In this document: piece by piece, positions 27,301-37,140 of the stretch
How positions within the stretch are numbered: the stretch's first letter is position 1
Layout of the letters: every line of letters starts with the position of its first letter
DNA from: Owenia fusiformis
Lineage: Eukaryota; Annelida; Polychaeta; Sabellida; Oweniidae
DNA length: 64,000 nt
Direction: 5' to 3'
Assembly (NCBI GenBank): GCA_903813345.2
Contig: CAIIXF020000009.1
Location: 31,191,259-31,255,258 of the forward strand
Position numbers and translations under genes: made by a program
Notes under the pieces: generated by a model
What the model saw: the letters and a program-made list of their open reading frames with translations, nothing else
What the model was told of the DNA's origin: nothing
The model's database searches: none

Positions 27301-29704
27301 AAGCAACAATATTGTGATATCACTGATTGTCCGGGTGAGACACCGAAAAAACAATGCATCTGTAAGCACTCACTAACAGAATGGCATGCCAAATTTTCAA
27401 CTAATGGGCAACCAAAGACGCCAAGTTCATTCAGGTGGGGTTCAGGATCTAAATGATAAAATATTCATAATAACTGCACTCGAAATGACTTGATGTAATG
27501 AATACAATGCTATACTGGGTTTTGAACCATGTTCTATCTTAGCCAAATGGATTTTCCATATCTGCAGGGTGGGCCAAAAACGTCCATATTTTTTGCTGTA
27601 ACTTTTATCTTTATGATGTATATCTGAGAGAAAATTTGAGGAGGAAAATTGAAAGAGTAAAATACATTTTCACAATCATCAAGTGGTTTAGAACATTCCT
27701 ATACGACGAGCCACTCGTCTACACATTGCAATGCAGACTGGATATTGTTACTCCCAGGGGTATCACTCCCTTTTCATGGCACCTCATGAAAGGGAACTTG
27801 ATGGACAAATAGTCAAAGCTAATATCTTTGATATCATGTCTCTGTTTCATGTACAAATATGAATGATGAAATGGTTTAAAGAGCAGTCTACAAAATGTAT
27901 AATCTAAAATATATGAAGGATATTCTTCGATATTACTGAATATCTAGTATAAAACTGTGAACTGTAAAATATATTGCATGATATCATTACCACGTGATAT
28001 ACTATAGCAAAGCAGCTCCCCTATAAGCTCTAAATATTCTATTGGTTTCATTTGACAGAACTTCAAAAGGCATCGTTAGCCACATTAAAACATTAGCCAC
28101 GAGAAAATATGGTCCGGAATGGTCATACAAGGACCATAATTTGAGACACTCTCCACCTAGACATTTAGTTCACATAATGAGACCATAACTTTAACAAAGG
28201 CAGAAGCGACAGTTTGTCGGACCATAAATTCGACGGAAAATAATTATTACATCTTCATCAGGCCCAGGGGCCAATTTTCTCTAAGTTGGGTCACCAAAAA
28301 TGTGGACCTACGTATATTTGCATTATTAATGGTATCCATATATACATTTTAATAAATACCCCCAATATTATGTTTTATAGGGGAAACCCCAGTTCCAAAC
28401 AAGGGCCACGTACCAACATCAAATGGATGCGGTTCCTTTGGAATACAGGTGAGTTATAGGTGGACCAAAAGGGGAGAGGAATACTCCAATTTTCAGAGAT
28501 TATCAAATATTCAATCCCTGGAAATCCCATTAAAACAAGATTTCAACGATGTAATTGAATTAAAAATGTAAGCTGCATTCACAATGTAGGAAATGTTTAT
28601 GTAATATATATTGAATAGGTTTACATATAGGATTAATGCATTACGTAAAAATCGGACTTTGATATTTTATTTCAGTTTGATACGTCAGCAATCCCAAAAA
28701 TGGTGGAATGTTGTGACAAACACGACCATTGTTATGATACATGCAACAAGTTACGATCCGACTGTGATAAAAAGTTCCAAAAGTGTCTCTTGAACAAATG
28801 TGAAAAGTTAAAATCCAAAGAACAAAAAGGTAGGCTTCATTTAAAGGGATAATATATATATTTTTTTTATCCCAGATTACCCTTGAAATTTTAATTCAGC
28901 ATGATATGTAACTCGCATATTCAAGACTTACATAGACCTTATTTTTGTGGTTATCGAACCTAGAAAAATTTTTCGTGTCGAAAATGATTGTATTTTAAAA
29001 TTGAAAAAGAAGTCAGCATTTTTTTCGTTTTGGGACTTGTCAAAACGCATTTTAGGTGAAAACGTTTCTCAAGCTTTCATATTTTCAGAATCTCTATTAA
29101 TGTTGTAATTATGACTTCCATAGGAACAGAAATATTGATACTGCTCTTTCAACGCGTGTTATTCAATCCATCATCAGCTGTTATACGTATACTACGCATA
29201 TATCATGTTTTATTTTTCGATGTCTAATTGATTACAACAATTATCATTTATAAAGACATAACAGCAGTTATGCATAGTAATATCATCCTATCATTACCAT
29301 AACAATCGAAAATCAAAAATGTCTAAAATCATTTACCCCATACAGTATTTTTGCAAAAGGTAAACAATATGTTATGGTTGCCATTTTCAGTTTTCTCGGC
29401 TCCAATGCATTAATTTTATTTCTCATTTGAGAACTTAATAATATGAAGCATGGTTAATTGAAATATCTAACATTTCCTATTGGTTTAATACGATCCATAT
29501 CATCATATGATTCATTGGGAGTTCTTTCAAAAAACTGATTATGGTTATCATACTTTTCAATTTTTGAATTACATGTGTTTCTGAATTTCAGCTTGTAAGT
29601 CAACGGCACAGTTAATGTCTTCCGGAAGTGCTGCTCTGGGCTGTGAATCGTATCTACAATCACAGAAAAACGCATGCTTGTGTAAAAGGAACTCAGAACT
29701 TTGA
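12345..29704 (+). CDS. PLA2G12: Group XII secreted phospholipase A2
   Basis: Four exons: 12345-12522, 28381-28448, 28676-28829 and 29592-29704 (stop TGA), with junction phases 1, 0 and 1 and GT-AG borders. The protein is 170 residues (vertebrate PLA2G12A is a little longer). Residues 1-26 form a signal peptide; CKFECPNG (53-60) and NGCGSFG (74-80, the divergent calcium loop of this group) follow. The catalytic block CCDKHDHCYDTC (94-105) has His98 and Asp99. The C-terminal exon retains the family's cysteines (GCESYL, ACLCKR). It should hydrolyse the sn-2 ester of phospholipids outside the cell with calcium; group XII enzymes are known for low or atypical activity, but here the catalytic His is present. 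Intron 1 is about 15.9 kb, carries many repeats, and hosts an antisense GPCR gene. Confidence 0.93.
12612..12675 (+). repeat. Short dispersed repeat, three copies in this intron
   Basis: The block GAAGACGAAGCT..TCTTTTAAGAA..TGAAGTCA.ACGAATG.CAAAGGGTA appears here, at about 14815-14870 (same strand), and at about 16350-16400 (opposite strand). The family is unknown. Confidence 0.6.
12676..13320. other. Intron 1 of the PLA2 gene, no feature recognised
   Basis: AT-rich intronic sequence without a convincing exon, RNA gene or repeat boundary. Confidence 0.4.
13330..13412. repeat. TTGTA-type microsatellite
   Basis: Degenerate tandem TTGTATTG/TTGTAT/TGTGTTA units give a low-complexity stretch and spurious ORFs on both strands. 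Confidence 0.7.
13881..13954. repeat. Two tandem copies of a 37-bp unit
   Basis: The unit TTGCCCCGAACCGG..CCGTCTTCTCGCT..CAAGCAGA occurs twice in direct succession with two substitutions. It is notably GC-rich for this region. Confidence 0.85.
14285..14545 (-). repeat. Dispersed repeat, mariner-MITE related (copy 1)
   Basis: Read on the minus strand, this block contains TGGCCCCCAGAGTGCAACATCG, GACAGAATATCG, AATTCGAATTCAAACAGCCG and TTGTTCACTTTAACATTTGA in order. The same order recurs on the + strand at 52737-53010 and 63765-63985. At 63718 the repeat is preceded by the terminus of the mariner-type MITE found at 33959-34834, suggesting a common family. Confidence 0.75.
14557..14690 (+). repeat. 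Dispersed repeat with TGGGTTAATCC core (copy 1 of 3)
   Basis: The ordered landmarks CTGCCA, CATTCATATTTAAA, TCATAAAAT, GTGGGTTAATCC, GTAGCCG and GAATACAAG recur in reverse orientation at 16715-16830 and in shortened form at 17812-17893 (+). All three copies lie in PLA2 intron 1. The class is unknown. Confidence 0.7.
14871..16007. other. Intron 1 of the PLA2 gene, no feature recognised
   Basis: AT-rich intronic sequence. I see no exon, tRNA or defined mobile element here. Confidence 0.4.
16010..16551. mobile_element. Mariner-type MITE (542 bp)
   Basis: The inverted termini share AAAAAAGGTAACCCAAACAAAT. The right end is a canonical CAGGGTGAGCC (minus strand), while the left end is slightly eroded. 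TA dinucleotides flank both ends (16008-16009 and 16552-16553), as expected for Tc1/mariner insertion. There is no transposase ORF. It carries a copy of the short repeat seen at 12612. Confidence 0.75.
16715..16830 (-). repeat. Dispersed repeat with TGGGTTAATCC core (copy 2)
   Basis: On the minus strand it has the same ordered landmarks as 14557-14690, with an extra CGGCTAGCGGCTA segment. Confidence 0.65.
16831..17811. other. Intron 1 of the PLA2 gene, no feature recognised
   Basis: No convincing coding, RNA or repeat feature is visible in this AT-rich part of the intron. Confidence 0.4.
17812..17893 (+). repeat. Dispersed repeat with TTAATC core (copy 3, shortened)
   Basis: AAATGAGTT..ATAAAATAGT.AGTTAATC..GCAGCCGACAG..GTATACAAG follows the order of the copies at 14557 and 16715. 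Confidence 0.6.
17983..18247. mobile_element. Short MITE with CACTGGCGGATCCAG termini
   Basis: The left end is CACTGGCGGATCCAG and the right end is CTGGATCCAACAGTG, an imperfect inverted pair of 15 bases. GGCTG is duplicated directly outside (17978-17982 and 18248-18252). The interior is rich in GGGCCC and AAAATTTGGG-like stretches and non-coding. The termini and short duplication suggest a hAT-like non-autonomous element. Confidence 0.75.
18248..19007. other. Intronic stretch downstream of the nested GPCR
   Basis: It probably contains the 3' UTR of the antisense GPCR gene. No further ORF or repeat is recognised. Confidence 0.4.
19008..20069 (-). CDS. Amine-type class A GPCR, intronless
   Basis: A single 353-codon ORF encodes a complete rhodopsin-family receptor. 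N-glycosylation sites (N3, N20) lie in the extracellular N-terminus. Landmarks: N54 and D82 in TM1 and TM2; C110 pairing with C198 in ECL2; D117 seven residues after C110, the position of the amine-binding Asp3.32; DRY at 134-136; FYIP with P218 in TM5; FLLCWLP with W279 in TM6; NSMFNPWIYY in TM7; and a short basic tail. SASI/TASI-like TM3 (STASIYNLL) and ERKAARTLLIIMGAFLLCW in TM6 resemble trace-amine and related monoamine receptors. The ligand is unknown; Asp3.32 argues for a protonated amine. It lies within intron 1 of the PLA2G12-type gene on the opposite strand, so the two transcripts overlap. An intronless ORF may reflect an old retrocopy or lineage-specific expansion. Confidence 0.93.
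   Translation of the reverse strand: MENTTLFDNSGLEDATMFENITKQVEPGGGYSEEALAIIGIILALINIVTFVGNVIVIIAVYITPALQSLTGFFIVSLAVSDILVGALVMPFAIYREVRNGYWPFGNAICDLSKSLDIMFSTASIYNLLCVAIDRYFAICRPFFYHERFNKKVVISMIACCWILPIFPSFVSVFAKWPDIGVEEMIQEMTNNGTLPVCPFKVSPAYTIATSLLLFYIPAGMMIVVYSIIFYIARSQSRKIQALEIADDRDKRSEARNMKRERKAARTLLIIMGAFLLCWLPLYLFNIIDVSIGYKIPGVPWGIVSWLGWMNSMFNPWIYYACNSNFKAAYVRIFSLGKRRMDVEDSLASASDH
20070..20439. other. Region upstream of the nested GPCR
   Basis: AT-rich sequence that should hold the receptor's 5' UTR and promoter. No clear TATA box can be singled out. Confidence 0.35.
20440..21590. repeat. ~120-bp G-run minisatellite with alternating unit types
   Basis: Eight good and about two decayed units occur, each with TGTTTCGTACATTCAACAATG and TTCTCATTA.ATAGGACG. 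The landmarks fall near 20460, 20580, 20706, 20823, 20948, 21074, 21199, 21326 and 21440. A run of 7-14 G interrupts each unit. Two versions (GATAACAACAAATT and GTAACAATAAATT) mostly alternate, giving a ~240-bp higher-order dimer. The short + strand ORFs here are products of the repeat. Confidence 0.92.
21591..22856. other. Intron 1 of the PLA2 gene, no gene recognised
   Basis: Decayed minisatellite sequence fades out by about 21830. The rest is AT-rich. A 65-codon minus ORF near 22359 starts with a hydrophobic stretch but has no family motif and no splice context I trust. Confidence 0.4.
22857..23622. mobile_element. Long-armed foldback MITE, family A copy 1 (766 bp)
   Basis: The ends are CACAGGCTGGTATCGAAAG and the reverse complement. 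Arms of ~350 bases contain TTTGTCCGCTGT.ACGGAG, ATGCTATTTTTCATAAA and CCATGCAATGGATATAT. A second small inverted pair around GTCCGC..GACGGAGCAG sits at the centre (about 23227-23285). AGAGT is duplicated immediately outside (22852-22856 and 23623-23627). No protein is encoded. The same family recurs at 36185-37008 and 37141-37524. Confidence 0.88.
23749..24110 (-). pseudogene. Degraded mariner-type transposase, C-terminal remnant
   Basis: TA followed by CAGGGTGAGCCCAAAAATACC at 23747-23769 is a mariner-like terminus. Reading away from it on the minus strand, an 85-codon ORF (23848-24105) includes STRELQQKIRREMRAITQDI, which resembles the helical tail (LKQKIREEIAAI-type) after the DDE domain of mariner transposases. 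No catalytic residues remain and the other end is not seen. Confidence 0.5.
24111..26007. other. Intron 1 of the PLA2 gene, no feature recognised
   Basis: AT-rich sequence with only short unsupported ORFs. Confidence 0.4.
26008..26665. repeat. Foldback repeat (~660 bp)
   Basis: GTAAAGGAGTGGTGTCGATATGGAGAAC at the left is mirrored by GTTCTCCATATCGATACCACTCCTTTAC at the right. The inner block ACCTCTCAATATT..TACAAAGGAA is mirrored around a centre near 26345. The arms have diverged by several substitutions and indels. There are no ORFs. Confidence 0.8.
26666..28380. other. End of PLA2 intron 1; one isolated mariner-like terminus
   Basis: CAGGGTGGGCCAAAAACGTCC at 27566-27586 looks like a mariner terminus, but no partner end is found. 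The rest shows no recognisable feature. Confidence 0.4.
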
Positions 29705-30310
29705 CATATATGAACACTAGGCAACAGTTTTAAGCATTAAGCAACAGAATGGACAACACATAACTATAGCGGCAACATCATTTATCACTAGGCAACACTA
29801 TATGCAGCACTATATCAACAATAGGCAACACTATCCATTAATAGACAACATTATTCAAAAATAGGCAATCCTTTTCAAAGATAGGCAATAACAGCTTTAT
29901 ACATTACTTATGCTCAATATAGATATTTTTGATTGACTTTATATTCATTTTAAACATCAAGGTTGGAGGAATTCGAGTGATGAATCATGAATGCTGTGTA
30001 TCTTGATATAATTTCATTACTTCATGTGCTACGTAAGGTAGAGAAGAACGGTGTTGATATTTGCTAGTCTAGTTGGTTGAAAAGTTTGATGTAGTTTTTG
30101 ATATTAGTACAATTTACCTATACATATCTGAGATTGAGTGATTATCGCACGTACGGACAGCATAATACTCAGGAAATTTGAACTATTTATATTGTAAATG
30201 CTCCGCCCTCTACATGGAGATGAATTGCAACTCTATAAAAGATGTCTCGCTTGTATGTTATCTTTTCAATTTGTGGCCCGGGGGTTAAAGGGACACAGTT
30301 AAGAAATAAA
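29705..30310 (+). other. 3' UTR of the PLA2 gene with degenerate GGCAACA repeats
   Basis: About nine imperfect units built on TAGGCAACA at ~20-base spacing lie at 29710-29890, directly after the stop codon. AATAAA at 30305-30310 is the first strong polyadenylation signal. Confidence 0.55.
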
Positions 30311-30468
30311 GTATATACAGAATGCCGTGCTTCCGTTTATTCGTGCTTTGTATTTAACTATACCATGATATGCTATTGTTCATTCTAGTCACTTTTAAGT
30401 TAAAGTGGCAACAAGGCCTATAGAGAGAAAAATTGAAAATTTTCTGAGCTATCGGGGCAACGTTTGGC

Positions 30469-31078
30469 TTAAAGGAATATTCCTTGCCAAACCATCTCTC
30501 TCCTCATATGGTAGCTATAACCATATATATGCTTGCCATGTTTAGCAAAAGACGCAAAAATGTTTTGATATGGTCAAATTTGATCACTTAGAAATGTGAT
30601 GCTCAATTCCAGTAAGCTGCCATCTTTTAAAATTTCACACAGGAAGTGATGTCATCGACTCTCAACTTTGCATATAGCATTAGGTGAGGAGCTATTAAAA
30701 ATTACAAAACCAGCTAAATATTCTTTTTCAACTTTGTATATTATTTAATCCTTCTGAAAATCTCTTCTTTTATTCTAAGTTGACAAGCCCTGAAAATATT
30801 TTTGCACAGAAAGTAATGATCACTTGTCTAGAAGGGATTTTGTGCTACTTTCCTATACTGTTATGGGCAAGGTAATAGAAGTTGAGAGTTGATGACATCA
30901 CTTCCTGCAAGAAATCTTAAAAGATGGCAGCTCACTGGAAATAAGCACTAGATTTTTAAATGATCAATATTGACCATATTAAAACATTTTCCCATGTTTT
31001 GCTAAATATGGAAACTATATATATGATTATAGCTACCATATCAAGAGAGAAAGGGTCTGGCAAGGAATATTCCTTTAA
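30469..31078. mobile_element. TTAA-type MITE, family B copy 1 (610 bp)
   Basis: The ends TTAAAGGAATATTCCTTGCCA and their reverse complement are perfect inverted repeats. They start and end at TTAA (30469-30472 and 31075-31078), pointing to a TTAA-targeting superfamily such as piggyBac or Kolobok. Internal arms also mirror, for example CAGGAAGTGATGTCATCGACT against GTTGATGACATCACTTCCTG. It is non-coding. Confidence 0.85.
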
Positions 31079-31559
31079 CATCTTCTTTGTCAGAGACCTA
31101 TTTTCTTAAAAAGCATGGACATGCCTATATATTTCAGCATTTAGAAGAGTTAATTAATTTTAAAGTTTCCATAAGAGTAAACCCACTTATAGATTTTTAA
31201 GATATACATTTCAAGATTTTAACTGCAGGAATTCGGAAATAACGTTCATTCAGGGGGTTTCTTTATAGATCACAATCCTAATTTTGTTTTCAGAGATATT
31301 TTATCAGCTAAGTTAAAGACGATTTAAGATGCAGAAATGTCCAAATTCAAAAGATTTGAGAAGGGGGATGACGACTTTTATAACTTTTTGCCAGCTGATA
31401 ATCTTGCCAGCAGATTATCATGAGATAAAGTAAAGAACTATTGGGTGACATATTTTTTCTTACATACCTTCGTGTATATACATACAGTTTATACAAAAAA
31501 CAAACTTAACTACTACAGTAACAAACATTAACAATAACATTTATACGTGAGCATTCTTT
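31079..31559. other. Intergenic, no feature recognised
   Basis: AT-rich sequence between the MITE and the LINE remnant. Confidence 0.4.
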
Positions 31560-32075
31560 TGCCTAGCCTCGATTTAAAAGTTTTATTAGTTTATTTTTGT
31601 TTGAATTCATTAATTTCTCAAACTTCTGTGTGTTTTGACTTGTGGAATAACATTTAGGAAGGTACCTTTTTCTAATATAACTTAAAGCTTTGCATTCTAA
31701 AATGACATGAAATTCATCACCTATTCCTATTAAAACATAAATCACAAAACCTATTTTCCCTCGGAATATATTTATAACATCCTCTTTCAACTGGAAGTTT
31801 GTTATTACACAGTCTGTACATAATTAGAACCTTTCTATATTTATCTGGCATACAAATAATGTTCAAATTTAAATTCTGTTTTAAATATTTTGGAAATGTA
31901 ACTTTTTGTACTGGTTTTCATGTCGTTTTCATGTCATTTCATTTCATGGAAAAACTGATCTTGCATCCTTAATTTTACTTTTCTGATAAACTCTGCATAA
32001 CTGACTGACTTTGGATTTATCCCAAAATTTGACATGCCAAGATTGTTTAATTGTGTTTTTCACGTGAGTAAACCG
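31560..32075 (-). pseudogene. LINE (non-LTR retrotransposon) ORF2 3'-end remnant
   Basis: On the minus strand, 31563-31790 encodes IGDEFHVILECKAL, ...KRYLPKCY and MNSNKNKLIKLL, in the order found after the reverse transcriptase of CR1/L2-like LINEs (GDEFH..L.C followed by a YLP..Y and LMNS-type tail). Sequence upstream in the same sense (32075-31800) gives TIKQSWHVKFWDKS and LIMYRLCNNKLPVERG in alternating frames, again matching that region of such elements. Several stops and frameshifts make it dead. Catalytic domains are absent. The clade is an inference. Confidence 0.65.
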
Positions 32076-33956
32076 ATTTGAGGAAAATACATTTCTGTTA
32101 AGTTATACATATTTTTACATAATTCATAAAGTAATATTTTTGGATTCCTAAATAATATTGAAAACTATAATCTTTCGTCTTACCTTGTACCGGCAGGTCC
32201 AATCTCCGAGCCTTTCGTCCAGTGCAATCCGTACCTCCTTTAGTGAAGGTACGCAACGAACGAAATGAATTTTGAGAATGTGGCAGGTCGTTTAAATCAA
32301 AATGTAATGAAAGCACGACAATGGATGTCCTGTAATACGTCAACCCGATATGTGCTAAGTTATGATGGAGAATACCCTAGTAATTATATTAGGCAGCCAT
32401 TAATGGCTGATTTGCGAATTAATTTCAGCAGGATCAAATTCAGTCGTAATCTTGTTTCAGTGATGGCTATCATAAGAGATATCTAAGAGATGAATTATGT
32501 ACATACACGACTATAGAGTCTATAGAACATCAATGATTTCTAACCGGACAACACATCGCTTACTTACAATTTCATCCAAATGATCGGCCAGGTAGAATTG
32601 TAATCCTGATGGACCCCATGTTTGACCGGCTTGAAATTTGGCAAATTTTGCTACATCACACGTAACGGTGGAGTGATGGAGGTCGAAACAAGCATGAGGT
32701 AACTTATATTAGACTACTCATATAAAAGTAAGAGTCACAACCAGTGGGGAAGCCATGATATCCTTAGCAAAGTCAACAAGTGAGCATGCATAAAATAAAT
32801 CAACACATTAACGTTGACATCTATCGAATGTATTTGAAAAAATAAGTAAACTCACTATACTTGTGTCAAGTCAGAACACTTCGGCAAGGGTCGGAATAAT
32901 TGGGTAGCCAAGAACACTTGGGCCTCCACACACGTCTGTTGAAGCCCAACTGTTCTGAGCTACTCGAGCGTCCGAACTCATGCCAAACTACTATCTAGTA
33001 TTCCGACAAACGATTTGTTACAGAATGACGGCATCTGACATCACACAAACGACTGCTATGTTTAACAACAATATATGTCACAATGTGTCATATTTGAAAT
33101 ATATTATGTCGTATGGATATCTGGTTACATATTTAGAGGTGTAGATATATTGACTTGGGTCATCCTCAATATTTATTATTAATAGTTTTCAACAAGAATA
33201 TTTCAAAGATTTGAAAAACAATGTTTACAACCTTGTAACCTGTATGCACTTCATCAAATACCTCAGTTCCTATTCCCCGTTGTAATCTAGGGTACTTAAG
33301 GGTAACTTCTTTCTGTCCCTGTGTATGACGCTTAGTCAGTGTAATGTTACAATAGAAAGAACGTTCAGGCATGAGTTGGAAAGACAAGCGCCCCTCCACA
33401 GAAAATATTAATTTTCCCACAAGATTTCAAATTTTTGTTAAATATCGGCTTCACTTTTTGTGTATAACAAAGATGATGTCACACTTGTAAAGGCATTTAT
33501 TTTCTAAATATGTTATCATTTGGAGATGTAGGTGGGTGGAGATAATGTTACAAATTGAATCATGTTTTATAGGATCGAACGAATTCCGCTGTCGACGTTT
33601 CATATCTCTATTAGTGAATTGAACTCCGATTTCCACACCCAAACCCCAAAGTCGCCCCAAAGTAAATAAAAAACACAGTGACTAATCCCCTTTGAAGTAG
33701 CTGTTCCAGCAACCGCAGTTATTTGAACAAAATGGATGACATACCCTGTATGTGGATGAGTTGCAATGCAGATCATTGTCAATTTAATGCACAATGGAAT
33801 CGTTATATTAGTTTTGGTTTATATTAATGTAAACAATTTCACACATAAACAACAATATCACCAAAATCAAATAAAGTTTAAAGGTATTAGAAACTATGTA
33901 ATAATGTTATGTACACGTACAATATGGAAGACTAACATATTGTAAAAGAATTGATA
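32076..33956. other. Intergenic, no supported gene
   Basis: A 26-base segment at 32250-32276 repeats sequence found in the first foldback element (162-187). A minus-strand ORF at 33166-33420 has fairly protein-like composition but no recognised family or clear splice sites. Confidence 0.35.
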
Positions 33957-33958
33957 TA

Positions 33959-34834
33959 CACTCCCCTCCATAAGTTTGGCAACCTTTTTTCCCCATTGAA
34001 CTACGTGTTAAAGCCTCTTTACGTTTGAATTTTTATTTACTTAACCGGCGATGAAATAACTTATAATATTGATGGAAACGTAACTTGACTTTATTTCCAA
34101 TACCTCCAAATTTTCTCAATTTTTTTCCTGAATTACAATAGGTCGAACATTGATGATAAATTTGATGAATTTTTGAAAATCGTCATTCCAATGTAATCCA
34201 ATGGGAAATGGAGGGTTCGGGGCAAATCAGAAATCAGGATATATTTTCAGTAAAAGATTCAGCAAAAAATATTTTTATATAGAAAATTGAATTGTCTAAC
34301 TTTTTTGAACACTAAGTGTTTAGTTTATTTGATGAATATTAAAGTTACAGCGCTTCAAAGTCATTTTTGAAAATAATTTTTCGCCTCATGTGTTATTTCA
34401 ACGGGAGAGGTTTTTTGAAAAACAATTTTGACTTTAAAGCCCTATAACTTTGTTGAACCTGAAGAAACATATCAATTTTTTGTTAAATAAAGTTAGCAAA
34501 TTCAATTGCCTGCCTAACTCGCATTTTTTGCAAGGACTCGGATGGTTGGACATTCTGTCATATGACTTGCGGCAAACCTACCATTTCCCATTGGTTAACA
34601 TGGGAATGTCGATTTTCAAAAATTCATCAATTTTATCATAAATTTTCGACCTATTGTAATTGAGGAAAAAAATTGAGAAAATTTGGAGGTATTGGAATTA
34701 AGGTCAAATTACATTCCCATCAATAGTTTAAGTATTTCCATCACAGGTTAAGTAAATAATAATCCCAAGGTAAAGAGGCTTTAACACGTAGTTCAATGGG
34801 GGGAAAAAGGTTGCCAAACTTATGGAGGGGAGTG
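33959..34834. mobile_element. Long-armed mariner-type MITE (876 bp)
   Basis: CACTCCCCTCCATAAGTTTGG at the left is exactly mirrored at the right, with TA on both sides (33957-33958 and 34835-34836). The arms run about 250 bases with landmarks AAAGCCTCTTTAC, CTCCAAATTTTCTCAATTTTT and CATTTCCCATTGG mirrored. It is non-coding. A related terminus occurs at 63718. Confidence 0.88.
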
Positions 34835-34902
34835 TACATTCAATTGATATACATTCAATGATTTTGTTCGATTTGAATTCGATGCATGGCATATTTAAAT
34901 GC

Positions 34903-35442
34903 TTAAAGGGGTATTTCTTACAGACCCATTTCTCTCTTTGCGATAGCCATTTTTATCCATATTTCACTAAACATGGAAAATGTTTAAAAATGCAGTGCTC
35001 ATTTCAAGTAAGCTGCAATATTTTCAGATTTCACACAGGAAGTGATGTCATCGACTATGAACTTTTATAAATTTTCCCCAAGGAGGATTGGCAGCCATTA
35101 TTCAAACTCGAGTAATATTGTTATACTTGTTAACTTGGAATAATGAAATGTTATATTAAAGAGATAAGTGATAAAGAAGCTTCAGCTGGTTTTGCAGTTC
35201 TTACATACCTTCTTACCATATATGCTATATGCAAACGTTAGAGTTGATGACATCAATTCCTGTTTGAACCGTTAAAAGATGGCGGCTACGTGAAATGAGC
35301 GCTGCATTTTTAAATGATCAATTTTGACCATACTAAAACATTTTCTCATATATTTTTATACTGTTGATTTTATATAGTTAGTTATAGCAATCATATTAAA
35401 ACAGCAATGGGCTTGCATTGCATGCAAGGAATATGCCTTCAA
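34903..35442. mobile_element. TTAA-type MITE, family B copy 2 (diverged)
   Basis: The interior matches the copy at 30469-31078 block by block: ACAGGAAGTGATGTCATCGACT, AAAGATGGCGGCT, TTTTAAATGATCAATTTTGACC. The left end starts TTAAAGGGGTATT; the right end is eroded (ATGCCTTCAA). Confidence 0.75.
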
Positions 35443-36184
35443 TTCCAATACTTTAACCCAGCTTTCTGCTATTTCTTTTTTTGTACATAAGTTAACATAA
35501 GTTGTTGCTTATTTGGCTGTATTTGCTTCATCGTGGTTCTATAACGGCACTCAAGGACACGTTTAGTCCACGGTGTATGATCCTTAGGGGTAAAGTTCTA
35601 ATCGACTCTGTTGGAACTGATGATTTTTAATCAGGTATAAAAATTAAACGTGGTCATAGCATGAAGTCATCTCTGTTTGCATCCCAGAGAGATGAGATAA
35701 TCAGAACATTTCGTTACATCATTCAAAATACTATTTGGATGAGTTTGAAAATGTTTAAGCAATTTTAAGCCATAGCATTGATCAGTCAGTATACGTACAT
35801 ATTTTAAGATGCGCCTCATGAGGCATTTTAAAACGGAAATCCTGGTTTTCAGATTAAGCAAAAGAAGACAATCCATGCGATATCCTGTTTGCTATGTATA
35901 AAATAGCAATAGAATTGATTTGGGAAAATTTGAATGTTTAATTGGAAAAATGGACAATTAGATTGTTTAGGAAGGCGCTCTGAAAATCGTGTTTGGTTTT
36001 TAGAATATATTCTTAACTGCTTTTTAAATGTAGAATTATAACACTGTCCAAGACAAATTTCAAAATCGACAAGTTGATCACAAATAGCCTGCCCATTAAT
36101 TTTTAAATGCGAGATTTCTTACAAAATGTAACCATTCACTCCCCCCTAGAGTATCGAGCACATCAATTTCCATTCATCCTATAA
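35443..36184. other. Intergenic, no feature recognised
   Basis: AT-rich sequence with no supported ORF, RNA or repeat boundary. Confidence 0.4.
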
Positions 36185-37008
36185 CACAGGCTGGTATCAA
36201 AATATTTGTCCGCTGTGACGGAGCATGCTATTTTTCATAAAAACACTAAGAATACTTCACGATTTATTTTTTTACTCATATCTTTCGTTATACAATACAA
36301 AATTACTTACTCCATGCAATGGATATATCATTTGCGGGTAATTTTCACTTCTGTTTGAAGTCCAATTACGCTGGGAAGAAAAACTATTGAAAATGGCGCC
36401 GGAGTATCATACTTCAAAATGCACCATTTCTTGTTTAACTTTCTAATGGCACGATATAGTGACACGATAATATTTACACATGGTTTCAGCATAACTATGA
36501 AGGTATAAATGAGATGTTGATGTATTTGGTCTTTTTAATTCTTTTATAAAAAATGATGTTTAATTTTTTTGTCCGCTGTGACGGAGCAGTTGCAAATGTG
36601 AACTGTGAAAATGCTCCGTCACAGCGGACAAAAAATATTAATATTAAAATTAAAAAGACCCAATTGCATTAATATCTCATTAATACATTCAGAGTTATGC
36701 TTAAAACATATGTTAATATTATCGTGTCTCTATATCATGCCATTAAAAAGTTAAAAAAGAAATGGTACATTTTAGAGTTTGATACTCTCTCGCCGTTTTT
36801 AATAGATTTTACTCCTAGCGTTATTGGACTTCATACGGAAGTGAAGGTTACACGCAAATGATATATCCATTGCATGGAGTAAGTAATTATCTTTGATATA
36901 ACGAAACATAATATGAGTTAAAAAATAAATCGTGAAGCATTCTTAAGTGTTTTTATGAAAAATAGCATGCTCCGTCACAGCGGACAAATCTTTCGATACC
37001 AGCCTGTG
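36185..37008. mobile_element. Long-armed foldback MITE, family A copy 2 (824 bp)
   Basis: It has the same termini and internal order as 22857-23622, including the central small inverted pair around TTGTCCGCTGTGACGGAGCA (36570-36630). The flanks are TATAA and TATTA, an almost identical 5-bp duplication. Confidence 0.88.
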
Positions 37009-37140
37009 TATTAGTGAATTAATTTTGTTGATTTTTGTAAAAATATTCTAGAATTAATGGTCTTATTGCTCCATGTCCATTGACCCAGGATAGCACTTTT
37101 ACAATTTGTCACAAAATGTAGGTCAAACGCTAAAAATTTA

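Noticed and set aside
33300-33420. FCGGALVFPTHA in an alternative minus frame recalling a trypsin start
   Set aside because: A stop follows immediately and no TAAHC or downstream motifs are present in any frame.
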